64,000 nucleotides of DNA from Sandaracinobacteroides saxicola. GTDB lineage: Bacteria; Pseudomonadota; Alphaproteobacteria; Sphingomonadales; Sphingomonadaceae. Under the pieces are notes generated by a model. That model was given only the letters and a program-made list of their open reading frames with translations, did no database searches and had not been told where the DNA came from. The stretch covers positions 2,108,001 through 2,172,000 of the forward strand of contig NZ_CP059851.1 in NCBI RefSeq assembly GCF_014117445.1. The letters run 5' to 3'. Below are positions 18,254-27,250 of the stretch, piece after piece. Numbering within the stretch: the stretch's first letter is position 1; every line of letters starts with the position of its first letter. The position numbers and the translations under genes are program-made.

Positions 18254-18895
18254 ATGATCGAGAACAGTCCCGTCAACCTGATCGACGGCAGCAACCGCCA
18301 TCAGCAGCGCGATGCGCTGAACGCCATGCACGCCGATCGCAAGCGGGTGTTCGTCGACCAGCTGAAATGGAATGTGCCGGTCATCGACGGCCGGTTCGAG
18401 GTCGATGATTTCGACAACGAGCACGCCGTCTATCTGGTGGCGCAGGAACCGCGCACCGGCGCGCACCTCGGTTCGGTCCGGCTGCTGCCCACCACCCGCC
18501 GCCACCTGCTCGGCGATGTCTTCGCCATGCTCATCGATGGCGAGGTGCCGCGCGGCCCCGATGTGATGGAGATCACCCGCCTCTGCACCGCGCCGACGCT
18601 CGCGGACTGGGAAGCCCACAATGCTGTGCGCGAACGGCTGGCCACCGCGCTCATCGAATATGCGCTGACCGTCGGCATCACGCGCTATACCATGATGACC
18701 CACACCGCCTACCTGTCGCAGCTGCTGGCCACCGGCTGGGACGTCGAACCGCTCGGCCTGCCCAAGGAGGTCGGCGGCCAGTCGCTCGGCGCGCTTCAGG
18801 TCAATGTCAACGCCGCGACGCTCCGCCGCTTCCGGCAGAAGTTCAACATTTCCTCCCCCGTGCTCCGCCTCGACCAATCCAGCCTGGCGGCGTGA
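18254..18895 (+). CDS. luxI: LuxI-type acyl-homoserine-lactone synthase
   Basis: 213 aa. The LuxI/autoinducer synthase pattern is present: RKRVFVDQLKWNVP near residue 29, DDFDNEHAVYLV, GSVRLLPTTRRHLLGDVF and EITRLC. These match the conserved Arg, Phe, Trp, Asp, Arg and Glu positions of the family that joins an acyl chain to S-adenosylmethionine. The ATG at 18254 has GGAG 7 nt upstream. No luxR gene is adjacent, so it is an orphan synthase in this window. Signal identity cannot be read. Confidence 0.88.
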   Translation: MIENSPVNLIDGSNRHQQRDALNAMHADRKRVFVDQLKWNVPVIDGRFEVDDFDNEHAVYLVAQEPRTGAHLGSVRLLPTTRRHLLGDVFAMLIDGEVPRGPDVMEITRLCTAPTLADWEAHNAVRERLATALIEYALTVGITRYTMMTHTAYLSQLLATGWDVEPLGLPKEVGGQSLGALQVNVNAATLRRFRQKFNISSPVLRLDQSSLAA

Positions 18896-19107
18896 AAGGA
18901 ACGGGATCGAGATAGGGTCGGGTGGTTTCATGCGGCGATTTCCGACCCTGCGCCGTATGAAGCCTGCCCAGCCCTCGGGCGCTCCGAACTGACCAGCATG
19001 CCCAGAACAACGGCCCTCCCCGTGGTTCCCCGGCAGGTCAGGACGGAGCGCCCAACCTTTTCCCCGGCCCGGCCCAACCGCAATCCCTGACCCCCAAAGC
19101 CTCGCAC

Positions 19108-20463
19108 GTGTCCGCGCTGCCCCTCCTGTCCGCCCTCGCCCTGCTGCCGGCCCTTCTCCTCAACGAACTGCTCTGGCTCACCGCCATCGCCGTCCTGCTG
19201 TCGGGGCTCGATGATCTCGCCGTCGATCTGGTCTGGCTGTCACGACGGCTCTGGCGCCGCCTGCCCCTGCCGCCCGCCGCCCCGCTGCGCCACGCCATCT
19301 TCGTCCCCGCCTGGGATGAAGCCGCGGTGATCGGCGCCATGCTCGGCAGTCTCTCCGCCACGCTCGACCATCCGGACTGGCGGCTGTTCGTCGGCTGCTA
19401 CCCCAATGATCCGGCAACCCGCGCCGCCATCGCCGGCGTCGCCGACCCGCGCATCAGCTGCATCATGTGCCGCCGGCCCGGCCCCACCACCAAGGCGGAT
19501 TGCCTGAACCATCTGTGGCGCGCCATGCGGGCCGTCGAAACCGCCGAGCAGCGCCGTTTCGACTGCATCGTCCTGCACGACGCGGAGGATGTCATCCACC
19601 CGGCGGAGCTCCGGACCTTCGACGCCGCGCTCGCCACCGGCCTCGCCATGGTACAGCTGCCGGTCGAGCCGCTGCCGGACGCCACCGCCCGCTGGATTGG
19701 CGGCCATTATCTCGACGAGTTCGCCGAGGCGCACGCCAAGGAGCTGCCGGTGCGCGGCGCGCTCGGGGCGCCCGTTCCCAGCGCGGGCGTCGCCACCGCG
19801 ATCCGCCGCGACGTGCTGGACCGGATCGCCAGCGCCCCGGACGCCCCGTTCGACCAGGACAGCCTGACCGAGGATTATGAACTCGGCCACCGCCTGCACC
19901 GCGCCGGCCACCGCGCCGCGCTGGTCCGCGTCCGCGTCGCCGGCGCGCTGGTGTCGACACGGGAATATTTCCCGGCGACGCTCGATGCCGCGCTGCGCCA
20001 GAAAAGCCGCTGGCTGCTCGGCATCGCCCTGACCGGCTGGGATCGCCTCGGCTGGCGCGGCGGCGTCGCGGCACGCTGGATGCTGCTGCGCGACCGCAAG
20101 TCGCTCTACACCGCCGTGGTCGGCATGCTCGCCTATGGCCTCGCCATCATCCTGCTGCTCCAGGCGCCCCTGGCAGCGCTGCTTGGCCATGATGCCCTGA
20201 TCGCGCAGCTGTCGCCGGCGCTGCATGCGCTGCTCGCCATCAACACCGCGCTCCTCGGCTGGCGGCTGCTGGTGCGCGCCGCCTTCGCCACGCACGCCGC
20301 CGGCTGGCGCGAAGGGCTGCGCTCGGTCCCGCGCGCGGTGGTTGGCAACGCCATCAACGCGCTCGCCGCACTGCGCGCCGTGCAGCGCTATCGCACGCTG
20401 CGTGCCAGCGGCGAGACGGCGCGCTGGGACAAGACCATCCATCGCTTTCCGGGGGTATCATGA
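19108..20463 (+). CDS. nfrB: NfrB-like family 2 glycosyltransferase, inner membrane
   Basis: 451 aa starting GTG at 19108 (no clear ribosome site). Hydrophobic N-terminus (about 1-40), then a GT2 domain very like E. coli NfrB: FVPAWDEAAVIGAML, CRRPGPTTKADCLNHLW, LHDAEDVIHPAELR, PSAGVATAIRRDVL, SLTEDYELGHRLH and QKSRWLLGIA, with C-terminal membrane helices. It stops after WDKTIHRFPGVS, so the C-terminal regulatory half of the enterobacterial protein is absent. NfrB works with NfrA in making or exposing a surface glycan used by phage N4. The next gene overlaps by 4 bp and looks NfrA-like. Confidence 0.85.
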   Translation: MSALPLLSALALLPALLLNELLWLTAIAVLLSGLDDLAVDLVWLSRRLWRRLPLPPAAPLRHAIFVPAWDEAAVIGAMLGSLSATLDHPDWRLFVGCYPNDPATRAAIAGVADPRISCIMCRRPGPTTKADCLNHLWRAMRAVETAEQRRFDCIVLHDAEDVIHPAELRTFDAALATGLAMVQLPVEPLPDATARWIGGHYLDEFAEAHAKELPVRGALGAPVPSAGVATAIRRDVLDRIASAPDAPFDQDSLTEDYELGHRLHRAGHRAALVRVRVAGALVSTREYFPATLDAALRQKSRWLLGIALTGWDRLGWRGGVAARWMLLRDRKSLYTAVVGMLAYGLAIILLLQAPLAALLGHDALIAQLSPALHALLAINTALLGWRLLVRAAFATHAAGWREGLRSVPRAVVGNAINALAALRAVQRYRTLRASGETARWDKTIHRFPGVS

Positions 20464-21714
20464 GCGGCGGCGCGCTCCGGGTCTATCAGTTCCTCACCGT
20501 CGCGCTGATCGGCTGGGGCATCGGCCGCCTGCCCGCACTGTGGCAGGAAGCACAGGCCGACGCTCAGGTCGCCGCGTCCCCGCCGCCAAGGGCAATCGCC
20601 CCGCCCCGCCCCGCGCCGCCATCGGCGCCGGCCCCCACCCTCAGCGAAGCCCAGGCCAGCGCGCTTGCCAGCCAGGTCGCCGCCGGCGTCGCGGCGCAGG
20701 TCGCCAGCGCCACCATCGCCCGCCTGGTGGCGGCCGGCTGGGGCCCGCCGCTGCCCCCCTCGCGCCGCCCGGCAATGCAGGTCGCCGACACTGCCGCCAC
20801 CGGCTGGACCCTGCCCCCCCGCCCTGCCCGCCCCGCAGGCACTGGCTAGTGTCCCACCATCGCCCGCCGCGCCGCCGGAGCCATCGAAAGCCGCGCCGAA
20901 CCCGGCCTTCGCCCGCGCCACCACCGGTTATGCCGCGCTGAAACAGGGCGATCGCCGCGCCGCCGCCGAGGCGCTGGCGGAGGCCGTCCGGCTCGATCCT
21001 GAAGCCCCCCAGGCCAGGGACTGGGCGCGGGACCTCCGCCAGCTCACCCGGCGCTGGCACGGCGAGGCCTTCGTGCAGTTCCGCGAAGGCGTGAACGAAG
21101 GGCTTGCCGCCTCCCCCGTCCTCGGCGGCGGCCAGACCGGCGCCGCCCTGTCCTTCACCCCCGACCCACTCGCCAGCGCGCCCTTCCGCATCGTCGCGCG
21201 CTACAGCGCGGCCCACAATGCCAAGGGCAGCATCGATCCCGCCACCGCGGAGGCGGCACTCGGCCTGCGCTGGCAGATCGACCCGCGCCTCGCCATCGAC
21301 ATCGAGCGCCGCTTCGCCATCGGCGTGCTCGGCCGTTCCACTTGGGCGGCGCGCATCTCCGGTGGACTCAGCGGCAGCTATCGCCTGTTCGGCCGAAACG
21401 CCACCTGGGACAGCTATGCCGAGGCCGGCGCGCTCGGCATCACGCGCGTCAGCAGCTATGCCGGCATCCAGGGCCGAACCGGCGTCCCGCTGCTCGATCT
21501 GCGCTCGCTCAGCCTTGACGCCGGCATCGGCGCCTGGGCCTCAGGCCAGCAGATCTATGGGCTGGGAAACATCGGTCGCATCGACCTCGGCCCCAGCCTC
21601 CGGCTCGGCAGCCGCAGCTTTCCCATCAGCGGCCAACTCGACTATCGCTGGCGCGCCGTGGGCAATGTCTTCCCGGGAAGCGGCCCGGTGTTCACGGTCA
21701 CCGGGCGCTTTTGA
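20460..21714 (+). CDS. NfrA-like outer-membrane protein, frameshifted at a C7 tract
   Basis: A gene split over two frames. The first part (20460-20849) encodes a membrane-anchored N-terminus (RVYQFLTVALIGWGIGRLP), a Pro-rich stretch and an Ala-rich helix, and then stops. The second part, from about 20821 in the next frame to 21714, encodes a TPR-like segment (GYAALKQGDRRAAAEALAEA) and a C-terminal beta-rich domain ending FPGSGPVFTVTGRF, like the C-terminal domain of N4 adsorption protein A. Dropping one C from the seven at 20814-20820 joins the parts into about 417 aa. It may be a sequencing error, a phase-variable tract or a decayed gene. The ATG overlaps the nfrB stop. Confidence 0.7.
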
Positions 21715-21733
21715 TCCAACGCTTTTGGGTGGC

Positions 21734-22030
21734 TCAGCAGCGTCGGGCGCTGTTGCCGATCGCCGCGCCGGCGATCGCACCGACGCCCGCGGCGATCGCC
21801 GTCTCACCCACATTGCCGCCCACGGCCGCACCGGTCACCGCACCACCGACCGCACCGGCCACCGCCGCCCGGTCGCGCGAACGCTTTTTCGCCGCAAGGC
21901 ACTGGTCATAGGTCGCATAGCGCGTATCGCCATACCAATAGCCGCGATCCCCGCGCTCGGCATAGCGTCCGCCATCGGTCGCACAGGCGCCCAGCAGCAG
22001 CAGGGCGGGGGCCAACATCAATGCACGCAT
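21734..22030 (-). CDS. Glycine-zipper lipoprotein
   Basis: 98 aa from ATG 22030, with GAGGAG just upstream. A lipoprotein signal is seen (ALMLAPALLLLGACATDG, lipobox LGAC with Cys18), then a charged segment YWYGDTRYATYDQCLAAKK, and a C-terminal glycine-zipper pair (AVAGAVGGAVTGAAVGGNVG, then AGVGAIAGAAIGNSARRC). Such proteins associate with the outer membrane or periplasm; precise function is unknown. It is convergent with the NfrA-like gene across 19 bp. Confidence 0.8.
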   Translation of the reverse strand: MRALMLAPALLLLGACATDGGRYAERGDRGYWYGDTRYATYDQCLAAKKRSRDRAAVAGAVGGAVTGAAVGGNVGETAIAAGVGAIAGAAIGNSARRC

Positions 22031-22291
22031 CACAATCTCCTCTTCAGGCAACACCGCCGTCCAACGCACCACAGCGCGTCCGGTTCAATCCTACGCGCCG
22101 AGCAAGCGCATCGAGGCCCGGACGGAGAGGGCAAAACATGCCGAGGGTTAACGCGACGGGAACAGAAAACGCTTGTCAGTGGAGGAAAGATGTGATAACC
22201 AATCTGGTATTCCCTGATCCTTGTCGTTCGGCGTACTCTTCGGTCCCGAACAGCAAACCACCCCGCGCGATCCGCCAAATAGCTCTGTTTC

Positions 22292-22366
22292 CGCTAACCC
22301 CTTGATTCAGGCTGTCACTTTTTGCGACAAACCTTCCAGATTTCCTACCCGCAACAAACCAACAGC
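22292..22366. repeat. Dispersed 75-bp repeat, copy 1
   Basis: Begins CGCTAACCCCTTGATTCAGG and continues through CTGTCACTTTTTGC, ACCTTCCAGATTTCCTACCC and GCAACAAACCAACAGCC. Copy 2 at 57164-57237 differs by only about two bases, and a diverged copy 3 lies at 57396-57456. In both main islands it is followed by a CCGGGCTCGACCCGGG palindrome, so the units appear to travel as a composite. Confidence 0.75.
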
Positions 22367-22370
22367 CCCC

Positions 22371-22425
22371 GTCACTCCGGGCTCGACCCGAGGCCCCGTC
22401 ACCCCGGGCTCGACCCGGGGCCCAT
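22371..22425. repeat. Two CCGGGCTCGACCCGGG-type palindromic repeats
   Basis: Tandem copies (GTCACTCCGGGCTCGACCCG, then GTCACCCCGGGCTCGACCCG) with near-perfect dyad symmetry. Related units lie at 53634-53662 and 57251-57278. They are dispersed short palindromes of the REP kind. Confidence 0.7.
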
Positions 22426-22463
22426 TCGACACTCAGCCCACACTATCGGCTCAACTGCCAAAG

Positions 22464-22514
22464 CCCCTCCCCCGCCTGCGGGGGAGGTGTCAGGCAAAGC
22501 CTGACGGAGGGGGC
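22464..22514. repeat. REP-like palindrome, GGAGGTGTCAGGC family
   Basis: CCCCTCCCCCGCCTGCGGGG stem, followed by GTCAGGCAAAGCCTGAC as a second perfect stem and GGAGGGGGC. Same architecture as at 53699 and, inside priA, at 25132. Confidence 0.75.
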
Positions 22515-22726
22515 CAGCGCGTCCCCACCAACCCCGAACCACCGCCCCTGCGCGGCCAAGCCGCGCGAACTCGGGCAGTAGTCGAGGCAGAGAAATCGAA
22601 AAAACAAAAGAAAGAAAGAAGAAGCGCGGCAAAGCCGCGCTGTCGGACGTGTCGGTTGGCCAAGGCCAACCGCACGCCGGCCAGGCTTGCGCGAGTCTGG
22701 AAATAGCGGACTACGCGCCGCTATTT

Positions 22727-23641
22727 TCAGCCGCGCTGCGCCTTCGGATGACTCCCTCGATACACATCCAGCAAATGCGCCGCATCCACCGCCGTATAAA
22801 TCTGCGTCGAGCGTAAACTCGCATGCCCCAGCAGTTCCTGGATCGAGCGCAGGTCGGCGCCTCTTGCCAGCAGATGCGTGGCGAAACTGTGCCGCAGCGC
22901 ATGCGGCGTCGCGCTGTCCGGCAACCCCAGCGCCACTCGCGCGCCCCGCATCGATCGCCGCAGTACATCGGCTTGCAGCGCCCCGCCCTTCGCCCCCCGG
23001 AACAGCGGCAGGTCACGCCCCATCGGCCAGGGGCACAGCCGCAGATAGTCGGCGATGGCGTCGCGCACCACCGGCAACAGCACCACCATCCGCACCTTGC
23101 CGCGCTTGCCCGTCACCGCCAGCGTCTCACCCAGTGGCAGCACCGCCGCCGTCAACCCCATCGCCTCGCCGATCCGCAGCCCGGCGCCATAAAGCAGCAG
23201 CAGCGCCGCCGTATCCCGCGCCGCCAACCAGGGCTCGTCCTGCGCCTCGCCCGCCGCGTCCGCCACCGCCCGAGCATCCGCCGGGCTGACCGGCCGCGGC
23301 AACCCGCGCGGCACCTTCGGCGCCCGCACGCCCGCCACCGCCACCGCCGGCAGCCCATGCCGCCGCTCCGCCCAGGCGAACCAGGTGCGCAGCGCCGACA
23401 GCAGCCGCGCCGCCGACACGTTGCGCAACCCCTCCCCTCGCCGCGCCGACAGGAACGCCCGCACATCCGCCGACGTCAGGTCATGCCAACTCCCTTCGTC
23501 CAGCGGCACGCCGCGATGATGCGCCACGAAATCCAGAAACCGCCGGCCAGTGTCGGCATAGGCCCGCAGCGTGTGCACAGACAGCCGCCGCTCGTCCCGC
23601 AGGCTGTCCAGCCATCCCGCCAGCAGCGCTTCGCCCGTCAC
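22727..23641 (-). CDS. xerC: Tyrosine recombinase XerC
   Basis: 304 aa from GTG 23641. The N-terminal SAM-like DNA-binding domain is followed by the catalytic domain with the family residues: Arg in AGLRIGEAMG (about 154), HALRHSFATHLLARG (His and Arg, about 247-250), His in QELLGHASL and the nucleophile Tyr in STQIYTAVD (about 282). With XerD it resolves chromosome dimers at dif. It starts 7 nt after the transaldolase stop. Its housekeeping sequence and the absence of att-like repeats argue against a mobile integrase. Confidence 0.93.
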   Translation of the reverse strand: MTGEALLAGWLDSLRDERRLSVHTLRAYADTGRRFLDFVAHHRGVPLDEGSWHDLTSADVRAFLSARRGEGLRNVSAARLLSALRTWFAWAERRHGLPAVAVAGVRAPKVPRGLPRPVSPADARAVADAAGEAQDEPWLAARDTAALLLLYGAGLRIGEAMGLTAAVLPLGETLAVTGKRGKVRMVVLLPVVRDAIADYLRLCPWPMGRDLPLFRGAKGGALQADVLRRSMRGARVALGLPDSATPHALRHSFATHLLARGADLRSIQELLGHASLRSTQIYTAVDAAHLLDVYRGSHPKAQRG

Positions 23642-23648
23642 CAGGCCA

Positions 23649-24302
23649 TCACCCGATGCTCTGCCCCGTCTTCGCCCAGTCCGCCATGAACGCCGCCAGG
23701 CCGCGATCCGTCAGCGGATGGTTGGCCAGCGCTCGCAGCACGGCCGGCGGCACCGTCACCACATCGGCCCCGATCTTCGCCGCCTCCAGCACATGCACCG
23801 GGTGCCGCACGCTCGCCACCAGGATCTCCGTCCGATAGTCATAATTGTCATAGATCAACCGGATATCGTCGATCAGCCGCATGCCGTCGAAGCCGACATC
23901 GTCGTGCCGCCCCACGAACGGGCTGATGAACGCCGCCCCCGCCTTCGCCGCCAGCAACGCCTGCGGCGCCGAAAAGCACAGCGTCACATTCACCATCACG
24001 CCCTCGTCGCTCAGCGCCTTGCACGCCTTCAACCCGTCCCAGGTCAACGGCAGCTTGATGGCGATGTTCGGCCCGATCGCCCGCAGCACATCGGCTTCCT
24101 TCAGCATGGCCGCCGTCTCCGTCGCCACCACCTCGGCACTCACCGGTCCCGGCACGATGCCGGCGATTTCGCGCACCACCTCCAGGAAGTTGCGGCCGGA
24201 TTTCTGGATCAGGCTGGGGTTGGTCGTCACCCCGTTCACCATGCCGGTCGCCGCCAGATCGGCGATCTCGGCCACATCGGCGGTATCGACAAAGAATTTC
24301 AT
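23649..24302 (-). CDS. fsa: Transaldolase-like / fructose-6-phosphate aldolase family protein
   Basis: 217 aa from ATG 24302 (GGAG upstream). The short transaldolase form: [22 protein letters not shown], the Schiff-base Lys83 in [29 protein letters not shown] and SPFVGRHDD. It interconverts sugar phosphates in the pentose phosphate route, or acts as a fructose-6-phosphate aldolase; the sequence alone does not decide. It is upstream of xerC and divergent from priA over 56 bp. Confidence 0.93.
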   Translation of the reverse strand: MKFFVDTADVAEIADLAATGMVNGVTTNPSLIQKSGRNFLEVVREIAGIVPGPVSAEVVATETAAMLKEADVLRAIGPNIAIKLPLTWDGLKACKALSDEGVMVNVTLCFSAPQALLAAKAGAAFISPFVGRHDDVGFDGMRLIDDIRLIYDNYDYRTEILVASVRHPVHVLEAAKIGADVVTVPPAVLRALANHPLTDRGLAAFMADWAKTGQSIG

Positions 24303-24358
24303 GGGCACGGACTCCAACCAAAGTTGAGCCTCTCTCCCCCAGCCTCTACATCCGGTCA

Positions 24359-26638
24359 ATGTCCCGCGTGCACGTCCTGCTGCTGCAACATGGCGTCACC
24401 GCCTTCGACTACAGCGTGCCGGCCGGCATGGCCCTGCAACCCGGCGACGTCGTCATGGTCCCCCTCGGCCCGCGCCGCGTCATGGGCGTCGTGTGGGACG
24501 ACGACACCACCGCTCCCCCCGTCAACCCCGCCAAACTCAAACCGGTCATCGCCCGGCTCGACATCGCCCCGCTCGATGCACCGCTGCGCCGCCTGATCGA
24601 CTGGGTCGCCGACTATTACATCGCGTCGCCGTCCGCGGTGCTGCGCATGGCCATGCCCTCGCTCTCCGCCCTCGAACCGCCGCGCCGCGTGCCGCACTGG
24701 CGCTTCGTGCCCGGCCAGCCCCCCCGTACCGCCCGACGCGCCGAGGTGCTGGAACGCCTCACCGACCTCGACGAACCCGGGGCCCTCCCCCTCGCCGAGT
24801 GGGCACGCCTCGCCGACACCACGCCCGCCATGCTGCGCACGCTGGCCGCGGCGGGCCATTTCGACACCATCGCTGCCGCCGAACCCGCGCCACCCCTGCC
24901 CCGCCCCCACCACGCGCCCCCCACCCTGTCGCCGGCGCAGACCGCCGCCGCCGCTCGGCTGCGCGCCGCCGTCACCGCCCGAACCTTCGCCCCCCTGCTG
25001 CTCCACGGCGTCACCGGCAGCGGCAAGACCGAAGTCTATTTCGAAGCCATCGCCGCCACCCTCTTTCCGGATGGAAAAGGACCGCCTGGTGACTCCAGGC
25101 GAGCCGAGGACAACGAGGCTTCAGCGCAAAGCTCCTCCCCCGCTTGTGGGGGAGGTGTCAGCGAAGCTGACGGCGGGGGAAAAGGCCAAACCCTCGTCCT
25201 CCTGCCGGAAATCGCCCTGACCCAACCCTGGATCACCCGCTTCACCGCCCGCTTCGGCGTGCCGCCCACCGTCTGGCACAGCAGCCTGAAACCCGCCGCC
25301 CGCCGCGCCGCCTGGCGCGCCGCCACCACCGGTGCGGCAAAGGTCATCGTCGGCGCCCGCTCCGCGCTCTTCCTGCCGCTCCCCAACCTCCGCCTGATCA
25401 TCGTCGACGAAGCCCATGACAGCGCCTTCAAACAGGAAGAAGGCGTGCAATATCATGCCCGCGACACGGCCGTGATGCGCGCGCAGTTCGCCGGGATTCC
25501 CATCATCCTCTCCACCGCCACCCCGGCACTGGAAACGCGCGAACAGGTCGCCCGCGGCCGCTACCAGGAAATCACCCTCCCCGCCCGCTTCGGCGGCGCG
25601 CAGCTCCCCGCCATCACCATGATCGACCTGCGCCGCACGCCACCCCCCCGCGGCCGCTGGATCGCGCCACCGCTGTTCGCCGCGCTCACCGAAACCCTCA
25701 ACCGTGGCGAGCAGGCCCTGCTCTTCCTCAACCGCCGCGGCTACGCCCCCCTCACCCTCTGCCGCGCCTGTGGCGAGCGCATCAACTGCCCGAACTGCAC
25801 CGCCTGGATGGTCGAACACCGGCTGACCCGCCGCCTGCTCTGCCACCATTGCGGCCACCAGTCCCCCGTGCCGCCTGCCTGCCCCAGCTGCGGCGTGGAA
25901 CACAGCCTCGTCCCCTGCGGTCCCGGCGTCGAGCGCCTGGCCGAGGAGGTCGCCGCCAGCTTCCCCGCCGCCCGCACCGCGCTCGTCACCTCCGACAGCG
26001 TGCGCGGCGCCGACGATGCCGCCGCGCTCGTCACCGCCGTGCAGAATCGCGAGCTCGACCTGCTCATCGGCACGCAGATGATCACCAAGGGTTATGATTT
26101 CCCCGGCCTGACGCTGGTGGGCGTGATCGACGCCGACCTCGGCCTTTCCGGCGGCGACCTGCGCGCCGCCGAGCGCAGCTTTCAGCAGATTGCCCAGGTC
26201 TCCGGTCGCGCCGGCCGCGGCGAAACCGCCGGCCGCGTCTTCGTCCAGACCCACATGCCCGAAGCGCCCGTCATGACCGCCATCGCCGCCAGCGATGCCG
26301 AGGGCTTCTACGCCGCCGAACGCGACGCCCGCCTGCGCCACCACATGCCCCCCTTCGGCCGCCTCGCCGCGCTGGTCATCAGCAGCGAGGACGAAGCCGC
26401 TGCAACCGACGCCGCCCGCGCCATCGGCGCCACGGCCCCGGCCGCCACCGGTTTCGAGGTGTGGGGCCCCGCCCCCGCGCCGCTCGCCATGCTGCGCGGC
26501 CGCCACCGCCACCGGCTGCTGATCCACGCCCGTCGCAGCGCCCCGCTCCAGGATTACATCCGCCGCTGGCTGGCGCCCCTGCGCCTGCCGGCCAGCGTCC
26601 GCGTCACCATCGATGTCGATCCGCACTCTTTCCTGTAA
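24359..26638 (+). CDS. priA: Primosomal replication protein N' (PriA helicase) with a repeat-derived insertion
   Basis: 759 aa superfamily 2 helicase that restarts stalled replication forks. N-terminal DNA-binding domain, then Walker [15 protein letters not shown] (about 218), DEAH box [15 protein letters not shown] (about 349) and two zinc clusters ([24 protein letters not shown]). Between the Walker A helix and the [13 protein letters not shown] strand, about 36 extra residues (around 240-275) are encoded by a dispersed palindromic repeat and flanks ([17 protein letters not shown]). The frame is kept open, and no other defect is visible. Confidence 0.95.
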   Translation: MSRVHVLLLQHGVTAFDYSVPAGMALQPGDVVMVPLGPRRVMGVVWDDDTTAPPVNPAKLKPVIARLDIAPLDAPLRRLIDWVADYYIASPSAVLRMAMPSLSALEPPRRVPHWRFVPGQPPRTARRAEVLERLTDLDEPGALPLAEWARLADTTPAMLRTLAAAGHFDTIAAAEPAPPLPRPHHAPPTLSPAQTAAAARLRAAVTARTFAPLLLHGVTGSGKTEVYFEAIAATLFPDGKGPPGDSRRAEDNEASAQSSSPACGGGVSEADGGGKGQTLVLLPEIALTQPWITRFTARFGVPPTVWHSSLKPAARRAAWRAATTGAAKVIVGARSALFLPLPNLRLIIVDEAHDSAFKQEEGVQYHARDTAVMRAQFAGIPIILSTATPALETREQVARGRYQEITLPARFGGAQLPAITMIDLRRTPPPRGRWIAPPLFAALTETLNRGEQALLFLNRRGYAPLTLCRACGERINCPNCTAWMVEHRLTRRLLCHHCGHQSPVPPACPSCGVEHSLVPCGPGVERLAEEVAASFPAARTALVTSDSVRGADDAAALVTAVQNRELDLLIGTQMITKGYDFPGLTLVGVIDADLGLSGGDLRAAERSFQQIAQVSGRAGRGETAGRVFVQTHMPEAPVMTAIAASDAEGFYAAERDARLRHHMPPFGRLAALVISSEDEAAATDAARAIGATAPAATGFEVWGPAPAPLAMLRGRHRHRLLIHARRSAPLQDYIRRWLAPLRLPASVRVTIDVDPHSFL
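25132..25183. repeat. REP-like palindrome inserted in frame within priA
   Basis: CTCCTCCCCCGCTTGTGGGG, then GAGGTGTCAGCGAAGCTGAC and GGCGGGGG: the same two-stem layout as the intergenic copies at 22464 and 53699. Here it is translated, giving a Ser/Gly/Cys-rich loop in PriA. The preceding bases from about 25080 may belong to the insertion too. Confidence 0.8.
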
Positions 26639-26647
26639 GCCCTGCTC

Positions 26648-27250
26648 ATGCAGCTGATTCTTGTCCGACACGGCCAACCCATGGACATGGCCGACCCGAA
26701 AACCGGCAACCCACCGCTCACCGAACTCGGCCACGCCCAGGCCCAGGCCACCGCCGCGCGCCTGGCCAACGAAGCGATCGCGGCGCTCGTCGCCAGCAGC
26801 CTGCAACGCGCCCGTCAGACCGCCGCCCCGCTCGCCGCCGCGCTGAACCTCCCCCTCGCCACCGAACACCGCATCGGGGAGATCGACCGCGACGGCGGCC
26901 GCTACCAGCGCATCGAGGCGATCCGTGACGAAGGCCGGGAGGCCTGGCACGCTTTCCTCGCCGACCCGGTCGGCTATTTCGGTGGCGACGGCAAAATCTT
27001 CCTGTCGGACACGCTCGACGGCTGGCATGCCATCATCGAGACCATGCTCGCCAATCCGGCCGAACGTCGCGCCACCGTCGCCTTCAGCCACGGCTTCCCG
27101 ATCAACATCCTGCTGAACCACGCCCTCGGGCTGGATGGCAAGTTTCGCTTCGCCCCCGCCTATGGCTCGATCACCCGCCTCATCGTCCTTGGATGGGACC
27201 GCCTTTCAGTCCTCAGCCTCAACGAAACCGCGCACTTTCCCTCAGTGTAG
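26648..27250 (+). CDS. Histidine phosphatase family protein
   Basis: 200 aa phosphoglycerate-mutase-like fold. The phosphohistidine is in LVRHGQP (His8 of the RHG motif), with SSLQRARQTAAPLAAAL supplying the second Arg and VAFSHGFPINILL the second catalytic His. Substrate is not predictable. It begins 9 bp after priA and overlaps the 3' end of convergent thpR by 9 bp. Confidence 0.88.
   Translation: MQLILVRHGQPMDMADPKTGNPPLTELGHAQAQATAARLANEAIAALVASSLQRARQTAAPLAAALNLPLATEHRIGEIDRDGGRYQRIEAIRDEGREAWHAFLADPVGYFGGDGKIFLSDTLDGWHAIIETMLANPAERRATVAFSHGFPINILLNHALGLDGKFRFAPAYGSITRLIVLGWDRLSVLSLNETAHFPSV

Larger units (their letters stand above)
22031..22726. other. Gene-free 696-bp gap filled with dispersed repeats
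   Basis: I find no convincing gene. It contains a GATAACCAATCTGGTATTCC dyad-like site near 22193; a 75-bp unit at 22292-22366 (GCTAACCCCTTGATTCAGGC, CTTCCAGATTTCCTACCCGC) that recurs almost identically at 57164-57237; two CCGGGCTCGACCCGGG-type palindromes (22371-22425); and a GGGGGAGGTGTCAGGC REP unit (22464-22514). The remaining 200 bp before xerC are unremarkable and become AT/purine-rich around 22595-22625. The promoter of the glycine-zipper gene probably lies at its left end. Confidence 0.7.

Noticed and set aside
20665-20820. Independent start for the NfrA-like C-terminal frame
   Set aside because: The stretch before 20820 in that frame is Arg/Pro-rich shadow; the sensible N-terminus with a membrane helix is in the frame starting at 20460.
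25121-27121. A 666-codon minus-strand open frame opposite priA and the phosphatase gene
   Set aside because: Gly/Ala/Asp-rich shadow of PriA; all conserved helicase motifs are on the plus strand.
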